In this document: positions 1-10,041 of the stretch, in pieces
How the letters are laid out: every line of letters begins with the position of its first letter
Numbering within the stretch: position 1 is the stretch's first letter
Assembly: GCF_000009265.1 (NCBI RefSeq)
Contig: NC_008380.1
Coordinates: forward strand, 2,175,501 to 2,239,500
Direction of reading: 5' to 3'
From: Rhizobium johnstonii 3841
GTDB taxonomy: Bacteria; Pseudomonadota; Alphaproteobacteria; Rhizobiales; Rhizobiaceae
DNA length: 64,000 nucleotides
Translations under genes and position numbers: made by a program
The notes under the pieces: generated by a model
What the model saw: only the letters and a program-made list of their open reading frames with translations
The model's database searches: none
What the model was told of the DNA's origin: nothing

Positions 1-1
1 C

Positions 2-1003
2 CCGGCAAGCTTCAGCCTCGGCAGGGTGCTGATGGCGCTGGCAGCGGTGCTGCTTGCAGCTGCCATCCTGCTGGTCGTCGCCTCCAACTGGGAGGCCATC
101 CCGCGCCTGGTGCGCGTGGGCGGCATCCTTGCCCTGATCTGGTTCGTGCATATCGCCGCCGCCCGGATGCTTGCCCGCGGTGCGACAGCGGCCGCAGGCG
201 GCTTGCTGGTCATCGGCGCAATGAGTTTCGGCGGCGCCATCTCGCTGGTCGGGCAGATGTATCACCTCTCCGGAGACGAGCAGACGGTGATGTATCTGTG
301 GTTCGCGATCGCGACGATCTCGGCGATCCTGTTCCGTTCAGCCGCCGTGACCGTCGTCGCCGGCTTCCTCTCCTGGGCATCCTTCGCCGTCTGTCTTGAG
401 AATAACGACACGCATTGGATAGGGTTCGACCCCTGGATGGCGCCTGTCATGGCAATGATCGTCATCGGGCTGGTGCGGTATACCGGCGCCGAGCGAGCCC
501 GCCATCTGGCCTACCTGCTGCTGATCGGCTGGCTCGCCTGGCTCTATACTCTTTATGAGGAGATCGCCGTGGCGCTTGCCTTTGCAGTCGGCGGCATGGC
601 GGCCTTCGTACTGACGGCGTTGCCGCTCCGGCCTATTGCCTCCTTGGTCAGAAGCGCCGGTGCGGCTCCTGCCTTCTACAGCTTCCTCGTCGCCGTAATC
701 GGCTTCCTGCTGCTGCATATCGAGATCGAGGATGGCTGGGGGCTGGTGGTGCTCGGAGTGGTGACGCTTGCCGCTTCCGTGCTGGCGATCGTCCTGCGTG
801 GCAGGGATAATGGCGCGGTGCGATATCTCGCCTACGCGACCTTTGCCGCGGAGATGCTCTATCTCGCCTCCGTCACCGTCGGCTCGATCCTCGGCACGTC
901 GAGCCTCTTCCTCTTCTCCGGTCTCGTGGTCGCGCTGGTCGCCTGGATGGTCATCCGTCTCGAACGGCGTTTTTCGGCGAATGCACAGGGGGAGCGGGCA
1001 TGA
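2..1003 (+). CDS. DUF2157 family membrane protein (5' end outside window)
   Basis: The frame is open to the left edge, so the true start is missing. The visible part encodes about 330 residues of almost continuous membrane segments. The first one, with the motif VASNWEAIPRLVR, matches the conserved start of DUF2157 proteins (A-N-W followed by a basic loop). I see around ten hydrophobic helices and no soluble domain. The stop overlaps the next start (ATGA), and the partner is a GDYXXLXY protein. That pairing is common in bacteria, so the two probably act together at the inner membrane. Function is unknown for the family. Confidence 0.85.
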   Translation, partial: PASFSLGRVLMALAAVLLAAAILLVVASNWEAIPRLVRVGGILALIWFVHIAAARMLARGATAAAGGLLVIGAMSFGGAISLVGQMYHLSGDEQTVMYLWFAIATISAILFRSAAVTVVAGFLSWASFAVCLENNDTHWIGFDPWMAPVMAMIVIGLVRYTGAERARHLAYLLLIGWLAWLYTLYEEIAVALAFAVGGMAAFVLTALPLRPIASLVRSAGAAPAFYSFLVAVIGFLLLHIEIEDGWGLVVLGVVTLAASVLAIVLRGRDNGAVRYLAYATFAAEMLYLASVTVGSILGTSSLFLFSGLVVALVAWMVIRLERRFSANAQGERA

Positions 1004-1590
1004 ACTCGTTCATCGCAAAGCTGCAATCCGGTAAGGGCTATCTGCTTTCGGCCATCATCGTCGCCGGTCTGCAGACCCTTATCCTCGGCACGATCATCCA
1101 GAGCCGGGCGTCGATCCTCAGCGATGGCGCCGAGGTGCTGCTGAAGACGGCGCCCGTCGATCCGCGCGATTTCCTGCGCGGCGACTATGTCGTCTTGAAC
1201 TACGACATTTCCTCGGTGCCGGTGCAGACGGTTTCCGGCGGCATTCCGGCCGAGGCCGGCGAACGGGTGTTATGGGTCCGGTTGAAGAAGCAGGAGGACG
1301 GTTTCTGGACGGTGACCGAATCGTCCTTTCGCGAACTGCCTCCGCAGCCGGAGACCGTGATCCTGCGCAGCCAGCCATTTTATAGTAGTGGACTTGCCGC
1401 CGGCGACAGCATGCGTGTCGAATACGGCATCGAGCGCTACTATGTTCCCGAAGGCGAGGGCAAGCCGATCGAGGAGGCCCGCAATGACGGCAACGTCGCC
1501 ATCGCAGTGCGTGTCTCGCCTGGTGGAAGCGCACAGATCCGCAGCCTGCTCGTTGACGGCAAGCCGGTTTACGACGAGCCGCTTTACTGA
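1000..1590 (+). CDS. GDYXXLXY domain protein
   Basis: A 196-residue protein with one N-terminal membrane helix (about residues 14-33) followed by a periplasmic-type domain. The family signature appears as RGDYVVLNYDIS near residues 60-72. The ATG overlaps the stop of the DUF2157 gene by four bases, showing translational coupling. The family is typically the downstream partner of DUF2157 proteins. Biochemical role is unknown; a membrane-anchored complex with the upstream protein is an inference from the gene pair. Confidence 0.88.
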   Translation: MNSFIAKLQSGKGYLLSAIIVAGLQTLILGTIIQSRASILSDGAEVLLKTAPVDPRDFLRGDYVVLNYDISSVPVQTVSGGIPAEAGERVLWVRLKKQEDGFWTVTESSFRELPPQPETVILRSQPFYSSGLAAGDSMRVEYGIERYYVPEGEGKPIEEARNDGNVAIAVRVSPGGSAQIRSLLVDGKPVYDEPLY

Positions 1591-1660
1591 TCTCGTCGCA
1601 CTTCGGGGCAGGTCGGCTCCAGGGCCGCAAATCCCCTGTCATTGACCGTTCATTTTTCCT

Positions 1661-1688
1661 TTGCCTCGACCAAATCGGGTGATATAGA
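1661..1688 (+). promoter_or_regulatory. Predicted sigma-70 promoter of tRNA-Leu
   Basis: TTGCCT at 1661-1666 and TATAGA at 1683-1688 are separated by 16 bases. They are followed by a GC-rich discriminator (gacgccgcgc) typical of stable RNA promoters. The tRNA begins 55 bases downstream. Prediction by motif only. Confidence 0.45.
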
Positions 1689-1743
1689 GACGCCGCGCTC
1701 CGGAAGGCCTCATGCGCAGGCATAGGCATGCGGTTTTGTGAAC

Positions 1744-1828
<85 letters not shown>

Positions 1829-2028
1829 AGCTGTTTGCAGGCGGGAGACTAAGAATCGGTTGTTCCAGAACAATTGAGAGTTGTCCCGAATAGCCCGCGA
1901 GTGCCATTCCGCTTTGGGCGGAATGATATGGAATTGGGAAAAGCCACGCGCGGCAGGATCGCCGGCGTCGTGCTCATCGAAACGAACGGCGTCTGGGCAC
2001 GGCCGCCACGAAATGAAGGTAGGAAGAC

Positions 2029-3513
2029 ATGCAGGTTATCGAAACGCTCGCTGAAGGGCTGAAGCGCGAAATCAAGGTCGTTATCCCGGCCAAGGACATG
2101 CAAGACAAGATGAATGAGCGTCTTGCCGATGTGAAGGACAAGGTTCGCATCAACGGCTTCCGTCCGGGCAAGGTGCCCGCTGCTCACCTGAAGAAGGTCT
2201 ACGGCAAGTCGATCATGGCCGACCTCGTCAACGAGATCGTCCGCGAGCAGCCGGCCGCCATCCTGTCCAGCCGCGGCGAGAAGTCGGCCACGCAGCCGGA
2301 AATCGCCATGACGGAAGACAAGGACGAAGCCGACAAGATCCTCGCCGCCGAGCAGGACTTCGAATTCACGCTCTCCTATGAAGTGCTGCCGCCGATCGAA
2401 CTGAAGTCGGTCAAGGGCATCAAGGTCACGCGCGAAGTCATCGACATCTCGGACGACGAAGTCAACGAGCAGGTCCTGAAGGTCGCCGAAAGCGCCCGCG
2501 CATACGAGACCAAGACCGGCAAGGCCGCGAATGGCGACCGCATCACCATGGATTACGTCGGCAAGGTCGACGGCGAAGCCTTCGAAGGCGGCACCGACCA
2601 GGGCGCCGAACTGGTGCTCGGCTCCGGCCGCTTCATTCCGGGCTTCGAAGACCAGCTCGTCGGCGTCAAGGCCGGCGCCGAGAAGACTATCACCGTGACC
2701 TTCCCGGCCGACTACCCGGCCAAGAACCTCGCTGGCAAGGAAGCGACCTTTGACGTCACTGTCAAGGAAGTCGCCGCACCTGCTGATGTCGAGATCAACG
2801 ACGAACTCGCCTCCAAGCTCGGCATCGAATCCGCCGACCGCCTGAAGGAAATCGTCCGTGGCCAGATCGAATCGCAGTACGGTTCGCTGACCCGCCAGAA
2901 GCTGAAGCGTCAGATTCTCGACCAGCTCGACGAGATGTACAAGTTCGAGACCCCGAACTCGCTCGTCGACGCCGAATATAACGGCATCTGGAGCCAGGTG
3001 AACAACGACCTCGCCCAGTCCGGCAAGACCTTCGAGGACGAAGACACGACCGAGGAGAAGGCTCGCGAGGAATACAAGACGCTCGCCGAGCGTCGCGTTC
3101 GCCTCGGCCTCGTTCTCTCTGAAATCGGCGAAAAGGCCGGCGTCGAAGTCAGCGAAGATGAGATGCAGCGCGCCATCTACGATCAGCTGCGCCAGTATCC
3201 GGGCCAGGAAAAGCAGATCCTCGAATTCTTCCGCAGCCAGCCGGGTGCCGCCGCTTCGATCCGTGCACCGATCTTCGAAGAGAAGGTCATCGATCACCTG
3301 CTGACCGAAATCGACGTCACCGACAAGAAGGTGACGAAGGAAGAGCTGCTCGCCGAGGAAGAAGGCGAAGCGAAGGCCGAAACCAAGAAGGCCGCGCCGA
3401 AGAAGAAGGCTGCCGCCAAGGCCGAAGCAGCTGACGCCGGTGAAGGCGAAGAAGCCGCACCGAAGAAGAAGGCTGCTCCGAAGAAGAAGGCGGCTGACGA
3501 AAGCGCCGAATAA
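2029..3513 (+). CDS. tig: Trigger factor, ribosome-associated chaperone/PPIase
   Basis: Trigger factor binds the ribosomal exit tunnel and folds nascent chains, with peptidyl-prolyl isomerase activity. The 494-residue product has the N-terminal ribosome-binding signature [14 protein letters not shown] (about residues 44-57). A central FKBP-type PPIase domain follows ([20 protein letters not shown], about 169-188), then the helical C-terminal arms. A Lys/Ala/Glu-rich low-complexity tail (about residues 447-494, repeated APKKKAA blocks) extends beyond the usual E. coli length of 432. The start at 2029 has a purine-rich AGGTAGGA just upstream. A clear intrinsic terminator follows. Confidence 0.98.
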   Translation: MQVIETLAEGLKREIKVVIPAKDMQDKMNERLADVKDKVRINGFRPGKVPAAHLKKVYGKSIMADLVNEIVREQPAAILSSRGEKSATQPEIAMTEDKDEADKILAAEQDFEFTLSYEVLPPIELKSVKGIKVTREVIDISDDEVNEQVLKVAESARAYETKTGKAANGDRITMDYVGKVDGEAFEGGTDQGAELVLGSGRFIPGFEDQLVGVKAGAEKTITVTFPADYPAKNLAGKEATFDVTVKEVAAPADVEINDELASKLGIESADRLKEIVRGQIESQYGSLTRQKLKRQILDQLDEMYKFETPNSLVDAEYNGIWSQVNNDLAQSGKTFEDEDTTEEKAREEYKTLAERRVRLGLVLSEIGEKAGVEVSEDEMQRAIYDQLRQYPGQEKQILEFFRSQPGAAASIRAPIFEEKVIDHLLTEIDVTDKKVTKEELLAEEEGEAKAETKKAAPKKKAAAKAEAADAGEGEEAAPKKKAAPKKKAADESAE

Positions 3514-3539
3514 TCGCTTTTCGGTTCAGAAGTTTTGAA

Positions 3540-3566
3540 GGCCTCGCCATCGTGCGGGGCCTTTTT
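3540..3566 (+). terminator. Intrinsic terminator after tig
   Basis: GGCCTCGC at 3540-3547 pairs with GCGGGGCC at 3554-3561 (one G-T pair) around a six-base loop, and is followed by a run of five T. It lies 27 bases past the tig stop. Confidence 0.85.
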
Positions 3567-3689
3567 CTGTTATCCAGGGCAGTTCATTCTCGCCGCCTAC
3601 TCCATTGTGTTTATTCATCCGGAACAACAAAGAGTTGCATTAAAGTATAATTAGATGCAGATTTCGCTGATGGTGGGAGGGACCTGAAA

Positions 3690-4112
3690 ATGACTGCAAA
3701 GCACGACATGAAGAAGCTCGTGGAGGAAATTTATGCTGTGCGTGACCGTGGCGATGTCGAAGCTACGCTGGCGCTGATCGGCGAGAATTGCACCTTTCGC
3801 ATGGTCGGCAATACCCGGCTGGCGCCTTTTTCGACTGAAGCAAGCGGGGATTCTTTTCGCCAAGCGATAACCCAGCTTATCACAGTGTGGGATCTATCGA
3901 ATATCAGGACAGCCGGCATCTATGTGGACGAAGATGAGCAGATGGTCTTTGCCCACCGCGAAGGCGAGGTCAGGCACATCCCATCGGGCGTGAGCTTCCA
4001 TACGGAATTCGTCGACAAGATCCATTTCCGAGATGGGAAACCGGTCAAGATCGTCGAATTCGTAGACACGCTGCAAGTAGCCGAGACGACCAAGATGATC
4101 CAAGTCGCTTAA
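3690..4112 (+). CDS. NTF2-like / SnoaL-type small protein
   Basis: The 140-residue product has the NTF2-like layout: an N-terminal helix containing VEEIYAVRDRGDVEATLALI, a strand region around CTFRMVGNT, and a final beta sheet with IHFRDGKPVKIVEFVDT. This cone fold is used by ketosteroid isomerase-like enzymes and by many uncharacterised ligand-binding proteins. No obvious catalytic pair can be assigned. A strong Shine-Dalgarno (GGGAGGGA) precedes the ATG. It stands alone, convergent with the radical SAM gene. Substrate is unknown. Confidence 0.75.
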   Translation: MTAKHDMKKLVEEIYAVRDRGDVEATLALIGENCTFRMVGNTRLAPFSTEASGDSFRQAITQLITVWDLSNIRTAGIYVDEDEQMVFAHREGEVRHIPSGVSFHTEFVDKIHFRDGKPVKIVEFVDTLQVAETTKMIQVA

Positions 4113-4246
4113 ACGGCCAACAAAGTCGGAGCCTTCAAAGCGCGTTGTCAAACTTGATTCATGCGGCGCGCTTTAGCAACATGCGTTGGCTTAGAGTTTG
4201 ATGCTGCCCATGTTTTCGGGCTCAGCCGCCGTTCAAGAATTACCGC

Positions 4247-6016
4247 TCAATGCGCTGTCAGTTGCGCGACTTTCCTGACATGGCTCACGGCTGCGGCGCC
4301 TCCGGCGGTCTGTGTGAAGAGGTGGAGCGTTTCCTCTTCGTCGTCGGCGACCGGCGTCAGAGCCTGATCCATATAGGTCTTTGACTTCGCGTCCCTTGAA
4401 ATCAGGAACGCCGAAATCGTCAGGCCAATGATCGTGCCGGCGAGCGAGGCATGTTTGCGGAAGGTTTCCCAGGCAAAGCGCGGCCAGAAGACGAGAGGAT
4501 TCTCGCGCGGCAGGTCAGGGCGCCGCTCGCCCGGCGTCTTCAGGCGCAGCAGGCCGCTTTGCAGCGGGTGCACGTTTTCCAGCGGCACGGTGGTCGCGAA
4601 GGAGACGAGAACCTTGACGAGCCTTGCGAGCGGCACGCCGGTTGCCACGGCGCGGCGCAGCAGCGTCTTCATATGATCAGGCGAATAATAGAGCGCCCAG
4701 GCCTCGTGGTAGATGTCTTCCCATTCCTGCTTGCTCATCTTCGGATGCGCGGTGCAGACATGCTCGACATCGTAGATGTTGAGATCGGCATCCATCTCGA
4801 CGCCCTTCTTCCACAGGACCTGATGGTCCTCGGAGCCGGGCAGCGGCGTCAGGATGAAGAATTCGATGACGTCGAGCGGCAACTCTTCCTGGATGATCGT
4901 GATGTCGCGGCGGATCGATTCCGGCGTATCGGCGGGGAAGCCCAGGATATAACCGGCAAGCGTCATGATGCCCTGTGCCTTCCAGGCGAGCAGCATCTTG
5001 CGGTATTCGGTGATCTTGTTCTGGTTCTTCTTGGCGGCGGTCAGATTGTCAGGATTGACGTTTTCGAGGCCGATGAAGACGCGGGTGACGCCCGCGCGCC
5101 TGGATTTCTCGATGAAATTGGGGATCTTGTGGCAGAGCGTGTCGACCTGGATCATCAGGCCGAGCGGAATGCCGTCCCGTTCCTTGAGTTCGATCAACCG
5201 GTCGAAGATCGCTTCCCAATCCTTGTTGCGGGCGAAATTGTCGTCGGTGATGAAGAATTTGTGGATGCCCTGCGCCCAGTTCATCCGCACCAGCTTTTCG
5301 ACGTCGTCGGCCGAGCGGAAGCGCGACTTGCGTCCCTGTACGTTGATGATGGTGCAGAACGAGCACTGATAGGGACAGCCACGTCCGGCATCGAAACTGG
5401 TGCTGAGCCCGAGCGTGCGCTGGATATTGTCTTTCGGCAGGAAGGGAACCGGTGTGCCGCCGATGCCGGGAAGGTCGTTCATGAAATTGTAGAGCGGCTT
5501 CAGCTCGCCGGCGGCGGCATCGCGCAGCACCATGTCGAGCCGGCCCTCGGCTTCGCCGGCAAACATCGAGATGCCCATGTCGCGGCAGGCGTCGAGCCCG
5601 ACAGCCTTGCCATCCAGCATCGACAGGCAGCCGGAAACGTGGAAGCCGCCGATCGAAACCGGCAGGCCGGCATCGCGGAAGGGACGGGCGATATCGAGGG
5701 CGCGCGGATATTGGTTAGTCTGGACGCCGACGAGCGCGATCATGCCGAAATTGTCGTGACGCTTGAACTGCGCCAGCAGTCCGGCGATATCGATCCGTGT
5801 ATTGGTCTCGTCGATCACGGTGATATCGATCGCCGTATCGTCCCCGAGCACCCTGCGCTCGGCGCATTCGGCGGCAATGCCGTAGAGCGCCGCCAGCGAA
5901 TTGGAGGGGATCATCGCCCGCCACCAGCGGATGACGTAGCCGTCGTCGTCATAATGCGACGGCTTGATCAGGATCAGCTGAAAACGTCTGCGTGCAGCTT
6001 CCAAGACATGGGACAA
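4247..6016 (-). CDS. B12-binding domain radical SAM protein
   Basis: The 589-residue product begins with a cobalamin-binding-like domain (about residues 60-180, with IALVGVQTNQYP and VSIGGFHVSG). It continues with a radical SAM core carrying the 4Fe-4S motif CPYQCSFC at Cys214, Cys218 and Cys221. Further core elements are FITDDNFARN and FIGLENVN. The last 150 residues are an extension ending in a hydrophobic stretch (GTIIGLTISAFLIS) that may touch the membrane. Class B radical SAM enzymes of this architecture perform methylations or other difficult carbon chemistry. No neighbour identifies the substrate. The antisense strand is also open over most of the gene, a codon-bias artefact. Confidence 0.88.
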   Translation of the reverse strand: MSHVLEAARRRFQLILIKPSHYDDDGYVIRWWRAMIPSNSLAALYGIAAECAERRVLGDDTAIDITVIDETNTRIDIAGLLAQFKRHDNFGMIALVGVQTNQYPRALDIARPFRDAGLPVSIGGFHVSGCLSMLDGKAVGLDACRDMGISMFAGEAEGRLDMVLRDAAAGELKPLYNFMNDLPGIGGTPVPFLPKDNIQRTLGLSTSFDAGRGCPYQCSFCTIINVQGRKSRFRSADDVEKLVRMNWAQGIHKFFITDDNFARNKDWEAIFDRLIELKERDGIPLGLMIQVDTLCHKIPNFIEKSRRAGVTRVFIGLENVNPDNLTAAKKNQNKITEYRKMLLAWKAQGIMTLAGYILGFPADTPESIRRDITIIQEELPLDVIEFFILTPLPGSEDHQVLWKKGVEMDADLNIYDVEHVCTAHPKMSKQEWEDIYHEAWALYYSPDHMKTLLRRAVATGVPLARLVKVLVSFATTVPLENVHPLQSGLLRLKTPGERRPDLPRENPLVFWPRFAWETFRKHASLAGTIIGLTISAFLISRDAKSKTYMDQALTPVADDEEETLHLFTQTAGGAAAVSHVRKVAQLTAH

Positions 6017-6173
6017 GAGTATCTATCTTTCTTTAGAACCTTTGCCCGAAGGCAAAATGGCGTTGAAGACACATACAAGCACGACGTATCAATGCGATTT
6101 AGGAGGTCAAACTAAGGCGTAAAAATCCGCACGGCGCGCAAACGCTTCGCGAAGTGTATCATTCCTCAATATA

Positions 6174-6977
6174 CTACCCGATATCGAGCAGCAATGCGCG
6201 ATGGTCGGAGACTTCGGGCGCCTTGACCACCTCGAATTTGGCAACCTTCACCCCTGGCGTCACCAGCATGTAGTCGGCAAAGCGGCCCTGCTTCAGATAG
6301 TAGGAGGTTCGCGTGTCTACAAGGCCGCTTCCGGTGACCAGGTCGGAAAGCCCGAGTCTGCCGAGAATCGCAAAGGTTGCGCTATCAGGCAGCACGTTGA
6401 AATCGCCGCAGACGATGAGCCCTTCGTCGCCGGGCCAGACCCGCTCGATGAGCCCCACTAGCGCCGCGGCCTGCTTTTCACGCGCCGCCGTGTCGCCCTT
6501 GCCTGCGGGATCGCGCAGGCCATGCATGTGGGCGATGGTCACGGTAGAAGCGTGCTCATGGCTGAAGAGACGGATGCAATGGGCGTTTCGCGGCCGAGGA
6601 TGTTCGCCCCAGCCATCAGCGGAAAAACTGCCGTGCACGAAGTCCAGCCCTTGGGCGATGACGGAATGCGTTTTGTGCACGAAGGTCGCCAGCCCGAATT
6701 CGGCGACAATGACGGTATCGCCGTCGAAGAGTTCGCCTCTCGATGTCGGGCAGAAGAAACCGTCGTGGCCGGGCAGGGCGGTGCTGATCTCGGTAAAGAG
6801 ATTGAAGCGCTGCAGCAGCTCGACGTCGCCGTCCCGATAGACCGACGAGCCCGAGCGGGTGCCGGGTGCGCGCAAAACCTCCTGCAGGCACAGCACGTCG
6901 GGATCGGCCGCCGTCACATATTCAATCAGCGCCTCATGAAGCCTGCCGCCCCATGCGTTCAAGGAAATGATGCGCAA
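6174..6977 (-). CDS. Endonuclease/exonuclease/phosphatase family protein
   Basis: The 267-residue product has the metal-dependent EEP fold signatures in order: ISLNAWGG and LCLQEV near the N terminus (metal-binding Asn and Glu), HMHGL in the middle, CGDFNVLPDS (Asp/Asn catalytic pair), and the terminal SDHRALLLDIG with the catalytic Asp-His. The fold covers exonuclease III-like nucleases, inositol phosphatases and sphingomyelinase-like hydrolases. No signal peptide is seen, so it is probably cytoplasmic. Substrate is unassigned. It lies between the radical SAM gene and sthA on the same strand, with gaps that argue against tight coupling. Confidence 0.85.
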   Translation of the reverse strand: MRIISLNAWGGRLHEALIEYVTAADPDVLCLQEVLRAPGTRSGSSVYRDGDVELLQRFNLFTEISTALPGHDGFFCPTSRGELFDGDTVIVAEFGLATFVHKTHSVIAQGLDFVHGSFSADGWGEHPRPRNAHCIRLFSHEHASTVTIAHMHGLRDPAGKGDTAAREKQAAALVGLIERVWPGDEGLIVCGDFNVLPDSATFAILGRLGLSDLVTGSGLVDTRTSYYLKQGRFADYMLVTPGVKVAKFEVVKAPEVSDHRALLLDIG

Positions 6978-7041
6978 TGTGATTCGGCTCCGTTTTGGTG
7001 GCCGGACTTAGACGGCCGTTCCCTCGGCGACGCGACGGATT

Positions 7042-8451
7042 TTAGAGTTCCGACTTGATGTCGCCCATTCGGTTCCAGGCATCGAGGCCGGCGATCTTGT
7101 AGGCTTCGGCGAGCGTCGGATAGTTGAAGGTGTTCTCGACGAAATATTCGACGGTCCCTTTGAGATTGAGCACCGCCTGGCCGATATGCACCAGCTCGGT
7201 GGCGCCTTCGCCGACGATATGCACGCCGAGCAGGCGGCGGGTCTTCAGCGAGAAGATCAGCTTCAAAAGCCCGGTGTCGAGGCCCATGATATGACCGCGC
7301 GACGTCTCGCGGAAGCGGGCGATGCCGCATTCATAGGGAATACCTCGCTCCTTCATCTCTTCTTCGGTCAGGCCGCAGGTCGAAATCTCGGGCACGGCAT
7401 AGATGCCGTAAGGGAAATATTTCGGCGGCTCCTTGGCGACCGCGCCGACCGCGACGCGGGCGGCGATGCGGCCCTGTTCCATCGAGGTCGAGGCAAGGCT
7501 CGGAAAGCCGACGACGTCGCCGGCGGCATAGATGTTGGCAACCGATGTCTGGAAGGTTTCCGGATTGACCTTGAGACGGCCGCGGCTGTCGGCTTCGAGG
7601 CCGATGGCCTGAAGGTTCAGCGCATCAGTCGCCCCCATGCGGCCGGCGGCGAAAAGCACCATGTCGGTCGTCAGGCGCCGGCCGCTGTCGAGCGTCAGCT
7701 CGACCTTGCCGTTTTCGAGCCTCTCCACCTTGTCGGCCTTCTGGCCGAGCAACAGCTTCATATTGCGGTCGCGCAGCTGGTAGGTAAAATCCTCAATGAT
7801 TTCCTTGTCGATGAAGTCGAGCATTGTCGCCTTCGGGTCGATGACGGTGACGGCGGTGTCGAGCGCGCTGAAGATCGTCGCATATTCGATTCCGATGACG
7901 CCGGCGCCGATGACCACCATCGATCGCGGCAGATCCTGGATGTCGAGCAGTTCGTCGCTGTCGAGAACGGACTTGCCGTCGAAGGGCATGTAATTGGGGC
8001 GGAACGGTTTTGTGCCGACGGCGAGCAGCACGCTGGCGGCGGTGACCTGCGTGGTCTCGCCGTCATCCTTGATTACCTGCAGCGTCGAGGCATTGATGAA
8101 GCTCGCCTTGCCGCGAATATGCTGCACGCGGTTGCGGGCGAACTGGTGTTCCAGCACCTCGACCTCGTGGTTGAGCGTAATCAGCAGGCGCCGGCGCAGG
8201 TCATCTGCACTGATCTCTTCCTTGACGCGGTAAGACCGGCCGTAGAAGCCGCGTTCGCGCCAGCCGGAAAGATTAAGCGCAGTCTCGCGCAGCGTTTTGG
8301 AAGGGATGGTGCCGGTATGCACTGACACGCCGCCGACGCGTTTGCCTTGCTCGATGACAAGCACTTTCTTGCCGAGTTTTGCCGCCTGGATCGCGCCGCG
8401 GCGCCCTGCGGGACCGCTGCCCACCACAACGAGATCGTACTGAAGCATCAT
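7042..8451 (-). CDS. sthA: Soluble (Si-specific) NAD(P)+ transhydrogenase
   Basis: This flavoprotein interconverts NADPH and NADH. The 469-residue form starts at the ATG pair 8446-8451, next to the FAD motif VVVGSGPAGRRGA. A second open stretch extends to 8505 but adds residues unlike the family. The NAD(P)H-binding motif VVIGAGVIGIEYA and the FAD motif IYAAGDVVG are present. The position of the redox-active cysteine pair of dihydrolipoamide dehydrogenases reads GGVSVHTGTIPSKTLR, without cysteines, which distinguishes transhydrogenase from lipoamide or mercuric reductases. The C-terminal dimerisation domain is complete. Confidence 0.93.
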   Translation of the reverse strand: MMLQYDLVVVGSGPAGRRGAIQAAKLGKKVLVIEQGKRVGGVSVHTGTIPSKTLRETALNLSGWRERGFYGRSYRVKEEISADDLRRRLLITLNHEVEVLEHQFARNRVQHIRGKASFINASTLQVIKDDGETTQVTAASVLLAVGTKPFRPNYMPFDGKSVLDSDELLDIQDLPRSMVVIGAGVIGIEYATIFSALDTAVTVIDPKATMLDFIDKEIIEDFTYQLRDRNMKLLLGQKADKVERLENGKVELTLDSGRRLTTDMVLFAAGRMGATDALNLQAIGLEADSRGRLKVNPETFQTSVANIYAAGDVVGFPSLASTSMEQGRIAARVAVGAVAKEPPKYFPYGIYAVPEISTCGLTEEEMKERGIPYECGIARFRETSRGHIMGLDTGLLKLIFSLKTRRLLGVHIVGEGATELVHIGQAVLNLKGTVEYFVENTFNYPTLAEAYKIAGLDAWNRMGDIKSEL

Positions 8452-8667
8452 CAAGCCCCGGATTGGAAAGGAATCATATTGCGACGCAAAATGTCGCCCG
8501 TCCATCGTTAGCCGGTCAATGTTACAGATTGTTTTACGGCCACCTGATTGGTCCTGACGGGTGTTTTTTCGGGCAAGTGAGCCCTGCGAGAAACAGCTTT
8601 ACGCCATGGGTCGTAGCCGACGAAGAACGGCATGGGCGCTTGGCATGCTCGGTGGCTCGACGGCTTT

Positions 8668-9855
8668 TCATGCACGGGTGATGTAGTCCGCGGAAATATC
8701 GCCGACCTTGGTGACGCCGAGCAACGCCATATTGCTATGCAGTTCCGTCTTCAGGATATCGGCCGCCTTAAGCACGCCCGGCAGGCCCGCGACGGCAGCG
8801 GCATAAAGGAACGGCCTGCCCACGAACACGAAACGGGCCCCGAGCGCGAGGGCCTTCATGATGTCCGTCCCACGCCTGAAACCGCCATCGACCATGACGG
8901 CAACGCTGTCTCCAACACGGGATGCAATCTCCGGAAGGACCTGAAGGGGAGATGCGGTACCGTCGAGCTGGCGGCCGCCATGGTTGGAGACGATCACGCC
9001 ATCCGCCCCGGTGTCGACAGCCCGCGCCGCGTCGTCAGGATGCATGATCCCCTTCACCACGAGTTTGCCGGACCATCTGTTGCGTATCCGCTCCAGATGG
9101 TTCCAGTTGAGATGGTCGCGCCTGCCGAAATCGCGCGTGACATTCGAGGAGATGATCGGCGCGCCCCTTGTGGCATAGGAATTTTCAAAATGTGGAATGC
9201 CGTGCCGGGCGATCGTGCGCAGGAATGTGCCGGTGGTCCAGCGCGGGTGCGAGATGCCCTGCCATGCCAGGCGGAGACCGGGACGCAGAGGCGTCGAAAA
9301 TCCGGCCCTTACATTGTTTTCACGGTTTGGCAGCGTGGCTGTATCCACGGTCAGCAGAAGCGTGCGCAAGCCGGCCGCGCCGACGCGATCGATGAGAGCA
9401 TCGATACGGTCGGGTTCGCCGGGGAGATAGGCCTGAAACCATGCTTGCGGCGAAACTGCAGCGATCTCTTCCAAGGGGATAAGCGATGAACCGCTTATGA
9501 TCATCGGGATTCCCGATTGATCCGCTCCCTGCGCAAGCACGATGTCACCTCGATAGGCCATCAGCGCGCTGATACCCATCGGCGCGATGCCGAATGGTGC
9601 GGCATGGGTCTTGCCGAAGAGGCTCGTCTCGGTGCTGCGTTTCGAGACGTCCCGAAGGACACGAGGCTGGAAGGCATAGGCCTGGAAAGCCTCTGCATTA
9701 TGCCGCAGCGACGCATTGGTCTCTGTTGCGCCTGCGATGTAACCGAACAGCGGCTTTGGCAGATGTCGCCGCGCCTTTATTTCAAAGTCATCGAGGCAGA
9801 GCACGTCGCGGCAGAGCCGGGTCGATCGATCGGTGTTGCCGCTGCGGATCGTCAT
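8668..9855 (-). CDS. lldD: FMN-dependent L-lactate/2-hydroxyacid dehydrogenase
   Basis: The 395-residue alpha/beta-barrel protein belongs to the L-lactate dehydrogenase (cytochrome) / glycolate oxidase family, which oxidises L-2-hydroxyacids to 2-oxoacids. It has the N-terminal phrase LFGYIAGATETN, where many members have DY(I/V)xGGA(E/D)xExT. The active site SNHGGRQLDG carries catalytic His292 and the substrate Arg. The FMN phosphate loop VMVDGGFRRGTDIMKALALG is intact. No membrane anchor is evident. The precise substrate is not certain; L-lactate is the default for this subgroup. It has no obvious operon partner. Confidence 0.85.
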   Translation of the reverse strand: MTIRSGNTDRSTRLCRDVLCLDDFEIKARRHLPKPLFGYIAGATETNASLRHNAEAFQAYAFQPRVLRDVSKRSTETSLFGKTHAAPFGIAPMGISALMAYRGDIVLAQGADQSGIPMIISGSSLIPLEEIAAVSPQAWFQAYLPGEPDRIDALIDRVGAAGLRTLLLTVDTATLPNRENNVRAGFSTPLRPGLRLAWQGISHPRWTTGTFLRTIARHGIPHFENSYATRGAPIISSNVTRDFGRRDHLNWNHLERIRNRWSGKLVVKGIMHPDDAARAVDTGADGVIVSNHGGRQLDGTASPLQVLPEIASRVGDSVAVMVDGGFRRGTDIMKALALGARFVFVGRPFLYAAAVAGLPGVLKAADILKTELHSNMALLGVTKVGDISADYITRA

Positions 9856-10041
9856 GGAGCTTCATCTTCTCGGTATTTCGGGCGGGCATTGTCCAGGCTG
9901 TGGTGGTGCCGGACTGCATACAATCGCGCACCACCGAGTGCTGTCAACTCCGGCATCCCTCAGTCTTCTCGCGGGATGGACCAGGGCATGGTCGACGCGC
10001 CGGGGCTCTGCGTCTCGTCGGCGATCAGCCGCAGTGTTTGT

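Noticed and set aside
4451-6115. Open frame of 554 codons opposite the radical SAM gene
   Set aside because: Residues are Arg/Asp/Val-rich nonsense without motifs; a typical antisense frame in high-GC DNA.
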